This document shows, piece after piece, positions 35,106 through 44,213 of a DNA stretch of 64,000 nucleotides. Within the stretch, counting starts at the first letter, position 1; the number at the start of each line of letters is the position of its first letter. The DNA lies in NCBI GenBank assembly GCA_041736625.1, contig JBGSTG010000044.1, positions 31,017-95,016 of the forward strand, read 5' to 3'. This DNA is from M3007 sp041736625 (GTDB lineage Bacteria; Bacteroidota; Bacteroidia; Chitinophagales; Saprospiraceae). Made by a program: the position numbers and the translations under genes. The notes below the pieces were generated by a model. The model ran no database searches. It was not told the DNA's origin and saw only the letters and a list, made by a program, of their open reading frames with translations.

Positions 35106-36536
35106 TTAATCTTCTTTTTCTGCTTTTACGGACGTTTTTTCGCCGGATGCAGCGTGACGGGCCCGCGCATTGGGTCCGATGTACTGGTCACCGGCAACCT
35201 TCAGGATGGATTTCACTTCTGCAATGGCTACCACGGGCGCCACGCGCACGAAGATGAGGTAACAGAAGAAGAACAGGCCGATGGTGCCGGTGTAGATGCC
35301 GATCTCCACCCAGGTCGGGTTGTAGTAGCTCCAGGAGGAGGGCAGGTAGTCGCGTGCCAGGGTGGTGCCAATGATCACGAAGCGCTCGAACCACATACCG
35401 ATGTTGACCACGATGGACAGGAAGAACGTCCACCAGATGCTTCGGCGAATCTTGCGCGACCAGAAGAGCTGGGGGCTGACCACGTTGCAAAACATCATGC
35501 CGAAGTATGCCCACCAGTAAATACCGGTTACGCGGTTGTAAAAGGCAAATTGCTCATATACATACCCGGAATACCAGGCGATGAATAGTTCTGTCAGGTA
35601 CGCCACACCTACAATGGTGCCGGTGAGTACAATCACCTTGTTCATCGATTCGATGTGGTTGAGCGTGATGTACTCTTCCAGTCGAAGTACCTTGCGGGTA
35701 AGCACCATCAGGGTTTGCACCATGGCGAAACCGGAGAAGATGGCGCCGGCCACAAAGTAAGGCGGGAAGATGGTGGTGTGCCAGCCGGGAATAACCGACG
35801 TGGCAAAGTCGAAGGATACGATGGTGTGCACCGAAAGTACCAGCGGCGTGGAGATGCCCGCCAGCACGAGGGAGAGCGACTCCCAGCGTTGCCAGTGTTT
35901 GGCGGCGCCGGTCCATCCGAAAGAGAACGTTTCGTACACCTTGCGGCGGAACCCTGTGGCGCGGTCGCGCACGGTGGCCAGGTCGGGAACCAGACCCGTG
36001 TACCAGAACAACAGCGACACAGAGAAATAGGTCGAGATGGCAAACACGTCCCAAAGCAGCGGGCTGTTGAAGTTGACCCACAGCGGGCCGCGCGTGTTGG
36101 GGAACGGGAAAATGAAAAATGCGAGCCAAACGCGCCCCATGTGGAAAATGGGAAACTGCCCGGCACAGATCACGGCAAAAATCGTCATGGCCTCTGCAGC
36201 GCGGTTCACCCCGGTGCGCCAGCGCTGGCGGAACAAGAGCAGAATGGCCGAAATAAGCGTACCTGCGTGACCGATACCGATCCACCAGACGAAGTTGGTG
36301 ATGTCCCATGCCCAGTTGATGGTTCGGTTGGCGCCCCATTCGCCAATGCCTTTCCAGACGGTCCAGACAATGGTGAACAGATACAGGGACAGAAACACGG
36401 CGGAAAGGGAGAAGGCCACGATCCACTCCCGGGTGGGGGTGCGTTCGGTGGGCGAAACCAGGTCCTCCGTGATTTGGTGGTAGGTTTTGTTGCCTTCTAT
36501 CAGGACGTGCCGTACGGGTGCTACCGGTTGCGACAT
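35106..36536 (-). CDS. actC: alternative complex III subunit ActC (NrfD/PsrC-like quinol-binding)
   Basis: A 476-residue polytopic subunit with about ten membrane helices, including WWIGIGHAGTLISAILLLFRQRW, the region that forms the quinol-binding site in the NrfD/PsrC family. Other family segments are FPNTRGPLWVNFNSPLLWDV and GWHTTIFPPYFVAGAIFSG. It oxidises menaquinol and hands electrons to ActB. It lies 28 bases after actB. The C-terminal tail (from about residue 455) is hydrophilic and Lys-rich. Confidence 0.95.
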   Translation of the reverse strand: MSQPVAPVRHVLIEGNKTYHQITEDLVSPTERTPTREWIVAFSLSAVFLSLYLFTIVWTVWKGIGEWGANRTINWAWDITNFVWWIGIGHAGTLISAILLLFRQRWRTGVNRAAEAMTIFAVICAGQFPIFHMGRVWLAFFIFPFPNTRGPLWVNFNSPLLWDVFAISTYFSVSLLFWYTGLVPDLATVRDRATGFRRKVYETFSFGWTGAAKHWQRWESLSLVLAGISTPLVLSVHTIVSFDFATSVIPGWHTTIFPPYFVAGAIFSGFAMVQTLMVLTRKVLRLEEYITLNHIESMNKVIVLTGTIVGVAYLTELFIAWYSGYVYEQFAFYNRVTGIYWWAYFGMMFCNVVSPQLFWSRKIRRSIWWTFFLSIVVNIGMWFERFVIIGTTLARDYLPSSWSYYNPTWVEIGIYTGTIGLFFFCYLIFVRVAPVVAIAEVKSILKVAGDQYIGPNARARHAASGEKTSVKAEKED

Positions 36537-36564
36537 ATTGCTAATTTTTGCTTATTTCAAAAAA

Positions 36565-39500
36565 TCAGGAGAACAGGGCTTCGTTGCTGTTGCGCACTTT
36601 TGCCGAATATTCGACAATCGGGCGCGTGTTGATTTCTTCGAGTACCTGGTAATCCAGTGCGCCGTTTTTGGCTTTGTTGACGATGCTGTTCGGGTTGTTT
36701 ACGTTGCCGAAGACGATTGCGCCGGTAGGGCAGGAGGTCTGGCAGGCGGTGCGCACGTCGTTGTCTTCGATCATGCGGGCTTCGCGTTTTGCGGTCAGCT
36801 TGCCTTCCTGGATGCGTTGTACGCACAGGGAGCATTTTTCGATGACGCCGCGGCTGCGCACAGTTACGTCGGGGTTGAGCACCATGCGCACGAGGTTGTC
36901 GGCGTAGAAGGGCTTGTCGTCTACATGTAAAACGCGCTCTTCATTTCCGGGCCAGTTGTCTGCGGTGGTGTAGTCCAGCCAGTTGAAACGACGCACTTTA
37001 TACGGACAGTTGTTGGCGCAGTACCGGGTGCCGATGCACCGGTTGTAGGCCATTTGGTTCAGCCCCTCGTTGGAGTGGTTGGTGGCATTTACCGGACACA
37101 CGTTTTCGCAGGGTGCGTTGTCGCAGTGCTGACACATCATGGGTTGGTAAACCACGCTGGGGTTTTCCAGGTCGCCATAGAAATAGCGGTCGATGCGCAG
37201 CCAGGTCATTTCGTGGTGACGCGCCACTTCGTTTTTGCCGACTACCGGCACGTTGTTTTCGCTGACGCAAGCCACCTGGCACGCGCCGCAGCCGATGCAG
37301 GCGTTCAGATCGATGTACATACCCCATTTCGGTCCTTCGGCGAACCACTCGGTGCGGTCGGGGTACAGGGTCTGCTCGTTGAGGTGTTTGGCGTGCTCGT
37401 GGAATTTTGTCATGCGTTCCTTCAGTTCCGGCAACTCACTTTGGTTGGCCTGGAAAATGATGGAACGGTCGGTGAGCGAGCCTTGGAAGCCTTTCCACCC
37501 GAGTACTTTTTCATCTGCATTGATCACCGCGCCCTCTTCTTTGCCTTCGGCACGAACCCCCATGGTGTGGTGGTACTGGACGGTAGCGAGGAGCTTTTCC
37601 TTGGTGCCGGTAGCCGAAACGGTCGCGTTTCCGGCGTGGTACTGGGTCAGTCCGTTTTGCACGGTCAGCCAGGCGCCGGCATTCACACCGTGTCCGACGC
37701 CGCAACCGCCTGCGGTACGGCCCTGGCCCAGCGCAATGGCAACCGTGCCGGGCATTTGGCCAAAGGTGCGCACCACGGTGCATTTTTCGGAGCGTCCGTT
37801 GATGTCGACGGTTACGTGGTCGCCGTCATTCAGGTCTTTCCAACCGTTGATGTTGTTCACGCCGTCCCATTCGACTGGAATGCTCAGGTAGTTGCCCCAA
37901 ACGGTGCGCAGCACGGGATCGGGCATTTCCTGCAGCCAGGGATTGTGTGCGTATTGCCCGCCGCCGATGTTTACGGTTTCGTAGAATGAAATTTCCACTT
38001 CGCTACCGGAGGGCTGGGTTACGGCTGCGGCGTCGGCATTGGCGCTTTCGTTGTAGGTCACCGTGCGGCCGGTGGCGGGTATGTCGAGCAGGCCGTCGTG
38101 CAGGCTCATGTCCCAGAAGGCCGTGGCGCTGTTGTACTTGTTTTGTTTTGCAAAGAGCTCAGCGGCCCAGTGGGCCTTCAGGTATGGATAGTAGGGCTGA
38201 TCGTCTTCGCGGTTCAGGTTGGCACTGTCGGCCCATTCGAGCAGGGAGTGCTCGGCCTGGCGCGTATTGAACAGGGGCGCAATGGTAGGCTGGATGATGC
38301 TGATGTGGCCTTCTTTGGCTTCGGCGTCGCTCCAGGATTCCAGGTTGTGGTGAACCGGCGCGACGAGGGTGCAGAGGGACGTGGTTTCGTCCATAACCAG
38401 GGAGCAACCGATGCGGTTTTTGACCTTTTTAAAGGCGTCAATAAACTTATCGGCGTTGGGCAGGTCGTACGCCGGGTTGGCATTCCACACGATGACCGTA
38501 TTAACGGCGCCGCCGTTCATGTCGTTGATCAGGCGCGTCAGGTCTTGCTCGTTGCCCTGGCGTTGGTAGGAAAGGGCGCTGAAGTCGACCGTTTCATTCA
38601 GGTTGCCGAGCAGGGCGTTGAGCTTATTGACAATAAGTTGTTCGGCGACGTTGTTGGAATTGCTGACGATCAGCGACAAGCCTTTGGCGTTAACCAGTTC
38701 TTTCGCCACTTTTTTGAGGGCTGTAGCCGCTTTGTCGTTCACTTTGGGGCCGCCCACGCCGGCGTTGCCGGTGAGTGCAGCTACCTCATTGAACAGGGTG
38801 CAGATGGCGGCGCCTTGTTCACTGGGTTTCACCAGGATGCGGTTGTCGGCGTTGGAGCCGGTGAGCGACATATGGCTTTCCACCTGGTAGTGGCGCGACA
38901 TTTCGCCTTTGACGGCTTTGCTGAGCTTGCGTTTTTTGGCATACGCGGCGGCATACTCAATCGGGCTGATCCAGGTTCCCAGAAAGTCGGCGCCAAAGGA
39001 AACAATAACGTCTGCTTTGTCGAAACGGTAGCTGGGCAACGCGCGGATACCAAAGGCCTGTTCATTGGCGGTGAGCAGGGCGGCGCTGGAAACCGGGTCG
39101 TACACCACCACTTGTGTATCGGGGTATTTGGCGACGAACTCACCCATCGCTTTTTTGGCGGTAGGGCTGAGGACGGTTTGCGTGATGATCCGTATGCCGC
39201 CCTGGGCCAGGTTCCCTTTTACGTTTTTGTCGAGTTTTTCCCAGGTCAGTTCGGTCGGTTCGTCCTCCTCCGCCAGCGCAATGGGGCCTTTTACGCGGGT
39301 GGTGTCGTACAGGCTGAGCACGAGGGCTTGGGCGCGCGCGCTGGTGCCGCCTCCGGTCATGGCGCTCAGGGAGTTGCCTTCGATTTTGATGGGTCGGCCA
39401 TCCCGGGTTTTGACCAGGATGGGGCAGTAATCGCCGCCGTTAACGAAAGCGGAGGCGTAATAGTTGGCGACCCCGGGTACAATAGTGTCGGGTTTGGTAA

Positions 39501-39777
39501 CGTAGGGTACTGCCCGGCGCATCGGAATCTCGCAAGAGGCGGCCACGGTAGCGGCGCCGAGGCCGAAGCCGAGGAGTTTCAGGAAGTCGCGACGGTTGGT
39601 GGACCACTGGCCGTCGGTTTGATCGATGTTATCAAGGGAGAATTCCGCTGAGGCGTTTTGCATGAATGCTTCATCGCGTTGGAGGTCATCCGTTCCTACC
39701 CAAATACCGTTATCTTGGCGCATATCGTCTGGTATGAAGTTGCTGTAAGGGTTTATCAATAGTGGCATTTCTGGCAT
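36565..39777 (-). CDS. actB: alternative complex III subunit ActB, fused molybdopterin-like and iron-sulfur protein
   Basis: A 1070-residue periplasmic subunit. A twin-arginine signal NRRDFLKLLGFGLGAATVAASC (RR at 62-63, possible lipidated Cys82) leads into a domain related to molybdopterin oxidoreductases (about 90-780); in ACIII this part carries no molybdenum cofactor. The C-terminal ferredoxin-like part binds four Fe-S clusters: ACIGCGACQVACVSEN, MCQHCDNAPCENVCP, CIGTRYCANNCP, and CSLCVQ with CQTSCP. Electrons pass from ActC through these clusters to ActA hemes. The ATG at 39777 overlaps actA by 22 bases; a shorter start at 39723 is also possible. Confidence 0.95.
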   Translation of the reverse strand: MPEMPLLINPYSNFIPDDMRQDNGIWVGTDDLQRDEAFMQNASAEFSLDNIDQTDGQWSTNRRDFLKLLGFGLGAATVAASCEIPMRRAVPYVTKPDTIVPGVANYYASAFVNGGDYCPILVKTRDGRPIKIEGNSLSAMTGGGTSARAQALVLSLYDTTRVKGPIALAEEDEPTELTWEKLDKNVKGNLAQGGIRIITQTVLSPTAKKAMGEFVAKYPDTQVVVYDPVSSAALLTANEQAFGIRALPSYRFDKADVIVSFGADFLGTWISPIEYAAAYAKKRKLSKAVKGEMSRHYQVESHMSLTGSNADNRILVKPSEQGAAICTLFNEVAALTGNAGVGGPKVNDKAATALKKVAKELVNAKGLSLIVSNSNNVAEQLIVNKLNALLGNLNETVDFSALSYQRQGNEQDLTRLINDMNGGAVNTVIVWNANPAYDLPNADKFIDAFKKVKNRIGCSLVMDETTSLCTLVAPVHHNLESWSDAEAKEGHISIIQPTIAPLFNTRQAEHSLLEWADSANLNREDDQPYYPYLKAHWAAELFAKQNKYNSATAFWDMSLHDGLLDIPATGRTVTYNESANADAAAVTQPSGSEVEISFYETVNIGGGQYAHNPWLQEMPDPVLRTVWGNYLSIPVEWDGVNNINGWKDLNDGDHVTVDINGRSEKCTVVRTFGQMPGTVAIALGQGRTAGGCGVGHGVNAGAWLTVQNGLTQYHAGNATVSATGTKEKLLATVQYHHTMGVRAEGKEEGAVINADEKVLGWKGFQGSLTDRSIIFQANQSELPELKERMTKFHEHAKHLNEQTLYPDRTEWFAEGPKWGMYIDLNACIGCGACQVACVSENNVPVVGKNEVARHHEMTWLRIDRYFYGDLENPSVVYQPMMCQHCDNAPCENVCPVNATNHSNEGLNQMAYNRCIGTRYCANNCPYKVRRFNWLDYTTADNWPGNEERVLHVDDKPFYADNLVRMVLNPDVTVRSRGVIEKCSLCVQRIQEGKLTAKREARMIEDNDVRTACQTSCPTGAIVFGNVNNPNSIVNKAKNGALDYQVLEEINTRPIVEYSAKVRNSNEALFS

Positions 39778-41156
39778 TCAAGGCCACCGATGTCTTCAAC
39801 AGTTACTTTCTCGCGCTCGCCGCTTTTGAGTTCCTCGTGGTAACGCTCGTACTGTTTGTAATAATCGTTTTCGGCGAATTTAACCTCGGTTTCGCGGTGA
39901 CAATTGATGCACCAGCCCATGCCGAGGGTAGAATATTGGTAAACGACTTCCATTTCCTCAATGGGGCCGTGGCACTTTTGGCATTCGATTTTGCCTACGG
40001 ATACGTGTTGGGCGTGGTTGAAGTAAGCGTGGTCGGCCAGGTTGTGGATGCGTACCCACTCGATCGGGCCCTGGATTTTGCCGTTGCTGTCGTTTTTCAG
40101 CGCTTTGACGATGCCGTCCCACTGGGATTCCACGGTGAGGCGCCCGGCGTCGTCCATGGCGGTCAGCCCTTTGGCGGCCATATATTCCTGGCCGATCCAC
40201 TTTTTGTACAGGGCTTCGATCTTTTTATCGTCCCAGTTTTCGTAGTCGCTGATGTACTTGTTGGTAATGGGGTCGAAACCGATGGAGGCGAATATCTTGG
40301 TGATTTCCGATGTGCCGGACTGCGTGCCGATTTTCACTGCGGAGTGGCAGTTCATGCACGTGCTGGCGCCGGGGATGGAGGCATGTTTGGAGCGGCGGGC
40401 AGAATCGTGGCAATACTGGCAGTCGATCTTGTTGAGTCCGGCGTGTATTTTGTGGCTGTAAGCGATGGGCTGGTCGGGCTGGTAGTTTTGGGAGCGGCCC
40501 ATGCGCGTGGCGTTGTCCACCGACTTGTATCCCAGGATCAGGGTAGCGCCGAAAACGATCATCGCAACGGCGCCGCGGGAGGTGAGGGTTTGCACCAGGG
40601 TGCGGTTCTCCGGCTCCATTCCCTGCCGCACGCGGTTGATGTTGTTGAGGTTGTTGATGATGTACATCAACGCGACGGCCAGGAAGGCCAGCATGAGGGC
40701 CAGACCGGCAAATAACCACAGGTTGCCGCCTTTTTGGCCTCCGGCATCATCGGCGCCACCTGGTTGCGCGGCAACGGCGGCAGGCTTTGCATTTGCCACA
40801 TCGTTGATATACAACAGGATACCCTCGATCTGATCGTCGGTCAGATTGGTAAAGTTGTTCATCAACGTGGGTTTCCACTTGTTCCACAGTTCTGTTGCGC
40901 GGGGGTGGCCTGCGGCAACCATGGACTGCGAGTTGCGGATCCACTTGTACAGGTCTTCCCTCGGAAATGCCGACCAACGCTCTTCGGTGCCTGCCAGGGC
41001 AGGGCCGGTGAGGTTGTCCTTCATGTTTTTGTTGTGGCAGGAAGCACAGTTGGTGATAAACAGGCTTTTTCCTTCTTCAATGGTGGGGGCGGCCCAGACA
41101 GCCGGAAGCGCCAGTGTGGCGAAGAGGATGATGGAGCAAATTCGACGGAGCGTCAT
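39756..41156 (-). CDS. actA: alternative complex III subunit ActA, multiheme cytochrome c (six CxxCH)
   Basis: A 466-residue multiheme cytochrome with six heme-binding motifs, at residues 37-41, 246-250, 267-271, 392-396, 416-420 and 461-465. The first sits in a separate N-terminal cytochrome c domain after a signal peptide (cleavage near WAAP). Membrane helices at about 145-167 and 197-212 separate it from the pentaheme class III-type domain. The last motif, CQKCHY, is the very C-terminus. It opens the act operon and its end overlaps actB. A strong promoter about 200 bases upstream is separately listed. Confidence 0.95.
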   Translation of the reverse strand: MTLRRICSIILFATLALPAVWAAPTIEEGKSLFITNCASCHNKNMKDNLTGPALAGTEERWSAFPREDLYKWIRNSQSMVAAGHPRATELWNKWKPTLMNNFTNLTDDQIEGILLYINDVANAKPAAVAAQPGGADDAGGQKGGNLWLFAGLALMLAFLAVALMYIINNLNNINRVRQGMEPENRTLVQTLTSRGAVAMIVFGATLILGYKSVDNATRMGRSQNYQPDQPIAYSHKIHAGLNKIDCQYCHDSARRSKHASIPGASTCMNCHSAVKIGTQSGTSEITKIFASIGFDPITNKYISDYENWDDKKIEALYKKWIGQEYMAAKGLTAMDDAGRLTVESQWDGIVKALKNDSNGKIQGPIEWVRIHNLADHAYFNHAQHVSVGKIECQKCHGPIEEMEVVYQYSTLGMGWCINCHRETEVKFAENDYYKQYERYHEELKSGEREKVTVEDIGGLECQKCHY

Positions 41157-41474
41157 ATGTATTGCTACTGTTTGTTTTAGTGTGTATGCCCGAAACCAAA
41201 CACACCGGTTGTTCGGCGCAGGATATTCGGTGCACGCCGCAAAGATATTCCCACCGCTTTGAGCGGTGAAACTTTCAAGGGTTTTGGCGAACTATTTAGA
41301 CGCCTTCTAAACAAACTGAGTCAACGGTTTAAAAACGTTAACACAGCGTTAAAAAGCGACGCGCAAAGGTATGCACGGAATGTTTGTTTGCAAGTATTAT
41401 GTAAAAATTTTAGTGTTGGATGCTTTACCCTACCTTCGCGCCGTCACTCCCTTTATTAAACAATCATTTTGATC
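41157..41474. promoter_or_regulatory. 318-base divergent control region between the act operon and arcA
   Basis: No gene is seen here. It holds one strong promoter toward actA (41364-41393), a second -7 element toward actA (41240-41247, TATCTTTG on the minus strand), and a weaker candidate toward arcA (TACCTTCG at 41431-41438 with a TTT run 19-20 bases upstream). The resulting actA leader would be about 80 or 200 bases long. Confidence 0.6.
41364..41393 (-). promoter_or_regulatory. promoter TTG-N19-TACCTTTG for the act operon
   Basis: On the minus strand TTG (41393-41391) is followed by exactly 19 bases and TACCTTTG (41371-41364), a full match to the Bacteroidota -33/-7 consensus. It points toward actA and leaves a 5' leader of about 200 bases before the ATG at 41156. 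Confidence 0.72.
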
Positions 41475-42746
41475 ATGGACGCCAACAGCCGCATCTTTGT
41501 CGACTCTGAAATTGGCAAACTCAAAAAGGTAATTGTACACCGGCCGGACGAGGGCATCGCCCGGATTACGCCCAAACGCGCGGGTGAACTGCTTTTCGAC
41601 GACATCGTCCACCTGCCCAATATGCAGGAGGAACACGACATTTTCGTCCGGGTATTAAACGCCTTTTTGGGAAAGGAAAACGTGCTTGAAGTGCGCGACT
41701 TACTGGTGGAGAGCACACGCGATGAAGAAAGCAAGTACGAGGTGATCAACAAAATCATTGATTTTGAAGAACTTCCGTATTCTTTCATTCCCCGGCTGGC
41801 CGGCTTGTCCCCCGAACAACTGGCCGACACGCTGATTACCGGCTACCTCGAACCCGAAGACCGCATCCTTTTCGATCCCATCCCGAACCTGATCTTCACG
41901 CGCGACATAGCCATCACCGTCAAGGATTACGTGATCATCACCAAGGCCAATAAGTCGGCCCGCTTCCGGGAAAACTTCCTTACGCGACTCATTTTCAGCA
42001 GCCACCCGGTGTTCCGCAAATTGAAAGCCGACGGTAAAACCATCAACCTGAACCGCGTAGACAAATTTCCGCCCTCCAAAAAGGGAGAAACGATCAGCAT
42101 TGAGGGCGGCGACGTGATGATGTTGAACAAGGACTACCTGCTGATTGGTTGCTCCGAGCGCACCAACGAGTACGCCTTTCAGATGCTGCGCAACCATCTC
42201 TTTGAACGCGGCATCATGCCGAACGTAGTGCAGGTCAATATCCCGCACGAACGCTCATACATGCACATCGACACCGTATTTACACAGGTAAACCGCAACC
42301 ATATGGTGGCCTTTCACCCGATCGTTTCCGAGGGGCTGGGTTCTTATGTGGACGTTTTTCGGGCCAACGGCGAACACATTGAATACGCATCGCTGCGCGA
42401 TTTTTTGCTTGCAGAAATCAACCCCCAAATGGAATTCATCTGGGCCGGCATGGGCGAAAGTCCCTACCAGGAACGGGAACAATGGACCGACGGTTGCAAC
42501 CTCGTTGCCCTCAAGCCTGGTGTGGCCGTCACTTACGACCGCAACCCGGTGACCGAACGCGCGTTCAAGCAATTTGGCTACAAGGTGATCGGCGCCGAAA
42601 AGCTGTTGCGCGACATCGACAGCGGCAGGGTCAACCCGGAAACGGTGGAGAACACCATCATCACCATTCCCAGCAACGAGCTTTCCCGCGCCCGCGGCGG
42701 CAGCCATTGCATGACCTGCCCGGTGGAACGGGAAACCATGGATTAA
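41475..42746 (+). CDS. arcA: arginine deiminase family protein
   Basis: A 423-residue guanidino-group hydrolase converting arginine to citrulline and ammonia. All catalytic motifs are present: NLIFTRDIA (Asp), SIEGGDVMML (Glu-Gly-Gly-Asp), HIDTVFTQV (His) and the C-terminal RGGSHCMTCP with the nucleophilic Cys. The start is the ATG at 41475; the TTG six bases earlier is unlikely. No ornithine carbamoyltransferase or carbamate kinase is adjacent, so it may serve nitrogen supply or acid tolerance rather than a full ADI pathway. It leads an operon with the thioesterase (8-base gap) and a YihY-family gene. Confidence 0.92.
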   Translation: MDANSRIFVDSEIGKLKKVIVHRPDEGIARITPKRAGELLFDDIVHLPNMQEEHDIFVRVLNAFLGKENVLEVRDLLVESTRDEESKYEVINKIIDFEELPYSFIPRLAGLSPEQLADTLITGYLEPEDRILFDPIPNLIFTRDIAITVKDYVIITKANKSARFRENFLTRLIFSSHPVFRKLKADGKTINLNRVDKFPPSKKGETISIEGGDVMMLNKDYLLIGCSERTNEYAFQMLRNHLFERGIMPNVVQVNIPHERSYMHIDTVFTQVNRNHMVAFHPIVSEGLGSYVDVFRANGEHIEYASLRDFLLAEINPQMEFIWAGMGESPYQEREQWTDGCNLVALKPGVAVTYDRNPVTERAFKQFGYKVIGAEKLLRDIDSGRVNPETVENTIITIPSNELSRARGGSHCMTCPVERETMD

Positions 42747-42754
42747 CCCGGGCT

Positions 42755-43192
42755 ATGTACAGGCATACCGTCGACATACGCGTGCGTTACGGAGAGACCG
42801 ACCAGATGGGGTATCTCTATTACGGGCATTATGCCCAGTACTACGAGGTGGGCAGGGTGGAGCTGATCCGGTCGCTGGGCATCACGTACAAGCAATTGGA
42901 GGACGAGCACGGCATCTGGTTGCCGGTGGTGAGCCTGGAGATGCGGTTTGTGCGGCCTGCATACTACGACGAGTTGCTGACGGTAAAAACCACCTTGCGC
43001 ACCTTGCCCGATACGCACATCGTGTTCCACGTGGAGATAGGCAATGCTCAAAACAAACTGGTAAACGCCGGCCGGGCCCGACTCTGTTTTTTTGATGCCA
43101 AGGCAAAGCGCGTGGTTCCGGCGCCGGATCTGCTGCTGGAACGACTGGCGCCTTATTTTCCGGACAGTCCGGACAAAGAAGCCCCGGATTAA
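42755..43192 (+). CDS. hotdog-fold acyl-CoA thioesterase (YbgC/4-hydroxybenzoyl-CoA type)
   Basis: A 145-residue single-domain hotdog protein. The family motif RYGETDQMGYLYYGHYAQYYE near the N-terminus includes the catalytic Asp (in ETDQMG), and VVSLEMRFVRPAYYDELL follows. It would hydrolyse an acyl-CoA; chain length or substrate is not predictable. The ATG at 42755 gives the conserved N-terminus, while a longer upstream frame runs inside arcA. It sits eight bases after arcA and 15 bases before the YihY-family gene, so the three genes are probably one transcript. Confidence 0.92.
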   Translation: MYRHTVDIRVRYGETDQMGYLYYGHYAQYYEVGRVELIRSLGITYKQLEDEHGIWLPVVSLEMRFVRPAYYDELLTVKTTLRTLPDTHIVFHVEIGNAQNKLVNAGRARLCFFDAKAKRVVPAPDLLLERLAPYFPDSPDKEAPD

Positions 43193-43207
43193 CCCTGTTG
43201 TTCACCT

Positions 43208-44206
43208 ATGCGCCAAACGGCCACACGTTATATAAATGCGGTGTACCGCTATTTTGCCCGGCATCCCTGGTGGGTGGCGGTGGTCGATTGGTCCAAAAGG
43301 CACTCCATACCTGGTCTGAAACGCATACCGTTGTACAATCTGATTGTGTTTATCACACAAGAATTGAAAAACGACGCATTGACGACCCGGGCGAACAGTA
43401 TGGCGTTCAGTTTCTTTCTGGCCATTTTTCCGTCGCTCATCGTGCTGTTTACCCTGGTGGCTTACACACCGTTATATGCAACGTTCGATGACCAGATGTA
43501 CAGCGCCATCCAGGAGATCATGCCGGGAGATGCCGGCAAAATGGTGTTTGACTTTGTGGAGGACGTCATCAACAGGCCCCGGGGCGGCCTGCTCTCCTTC
43601 GGTTTCTTTTTGGCCATCTGGTTTGCTTCCAACGGCATGCTGTCCATGATGCAGGGCTTGGAAAAGGATCACCACGTGGTATTTCGGCGCCGTGGTTCGG
43701 TCGAAAAGCGGCTCATCGCCATTCAATTGATGTTTCTGGTGGCGTTGGTGCTCATCGGTTCTGTGGTGATGGGCATTCTGGGCAACCTGATTTTGGCCAG
43801 CGTGTTTGTTTTCGTCAAAGTGGATTTTATCACCCGCTTCTTGCTGTTCCTTTTTCGGTGGGTGGTTCTGTTGCTGGTGATGTACACCACGTTTGCCACT
43901 ATTTACCGCTTTGGGGCGCCCATCCGGTCCGGTCAATCGTACATCCACCCGGGCACGGTGGTGGCTACTGTATTGTCGTTGCTCACCTCGGTCGGGTTTT
44001 CATTTTACGTGGACAATTTCGGGAGTTACAACACGCTGTATGGCTCCATCGGGACGTTGATCGTTCTCATGCTGTGGATACAGCTGAACTGCATGATCCT
44101 TTTGTTGGGATTCGAGATCAACGCCGGTATTGCGGTATTGCGGTACCAGCGGCGTGAGCGTGGGCAGGATATGCCGGATTTGTTTCACCAGGATCCAAAT
44201 CACTAA
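43208..44206 (+). CDS. YihY/virulence factor BrkB family membrane protein
   Basis: A 332-residue integral membrane protein with about six helices, at roughly residues 62-84 (SMAFSFFLAIFPSLIVLFTL), 122-147, 164-195, 205-228, 240-262 and 274-300. NSMAFSFFLAIFPSL and IGTLIVLMLWIQLNCMILLLGFEINA are characteristic of YihY/BrkB. The function of the family is unresolved; it was once mistaken for RNase BN. It converges with accD, with seven bases between the stops. Confidence 0.92.
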   Translation: MRQTATRYINAVYRYFARHPWWVAVVDWSKRHSIPGLKRIPLYNLIVFITQELKNDALTTRANSMAFSFFLAIFPSLIVLFTLVAYTPLYATFDDQMYSAIQEIMPGDAGKMVFDFVEDVINRPRGGLLSFGFFLAIWFASNGMLSMMQGLEKDHHVVFRRRGSVEKRLIAIQLMFLVALVLIGSVVMGILGNLILASVFVFVKVDFITRFLLFLFRWVVLLLVMYTTFATIYRFGAPIRSGQSYIHPGTVVATVLSLLTSVGFSFYVDNFGSYNTLYGSIGTLIVLMLWIQLNCMILLLGFEINAGIAVLRYQRRERGQDMPDLFHQDPNH

Positions 44207-44213
44207 GCGAGTG

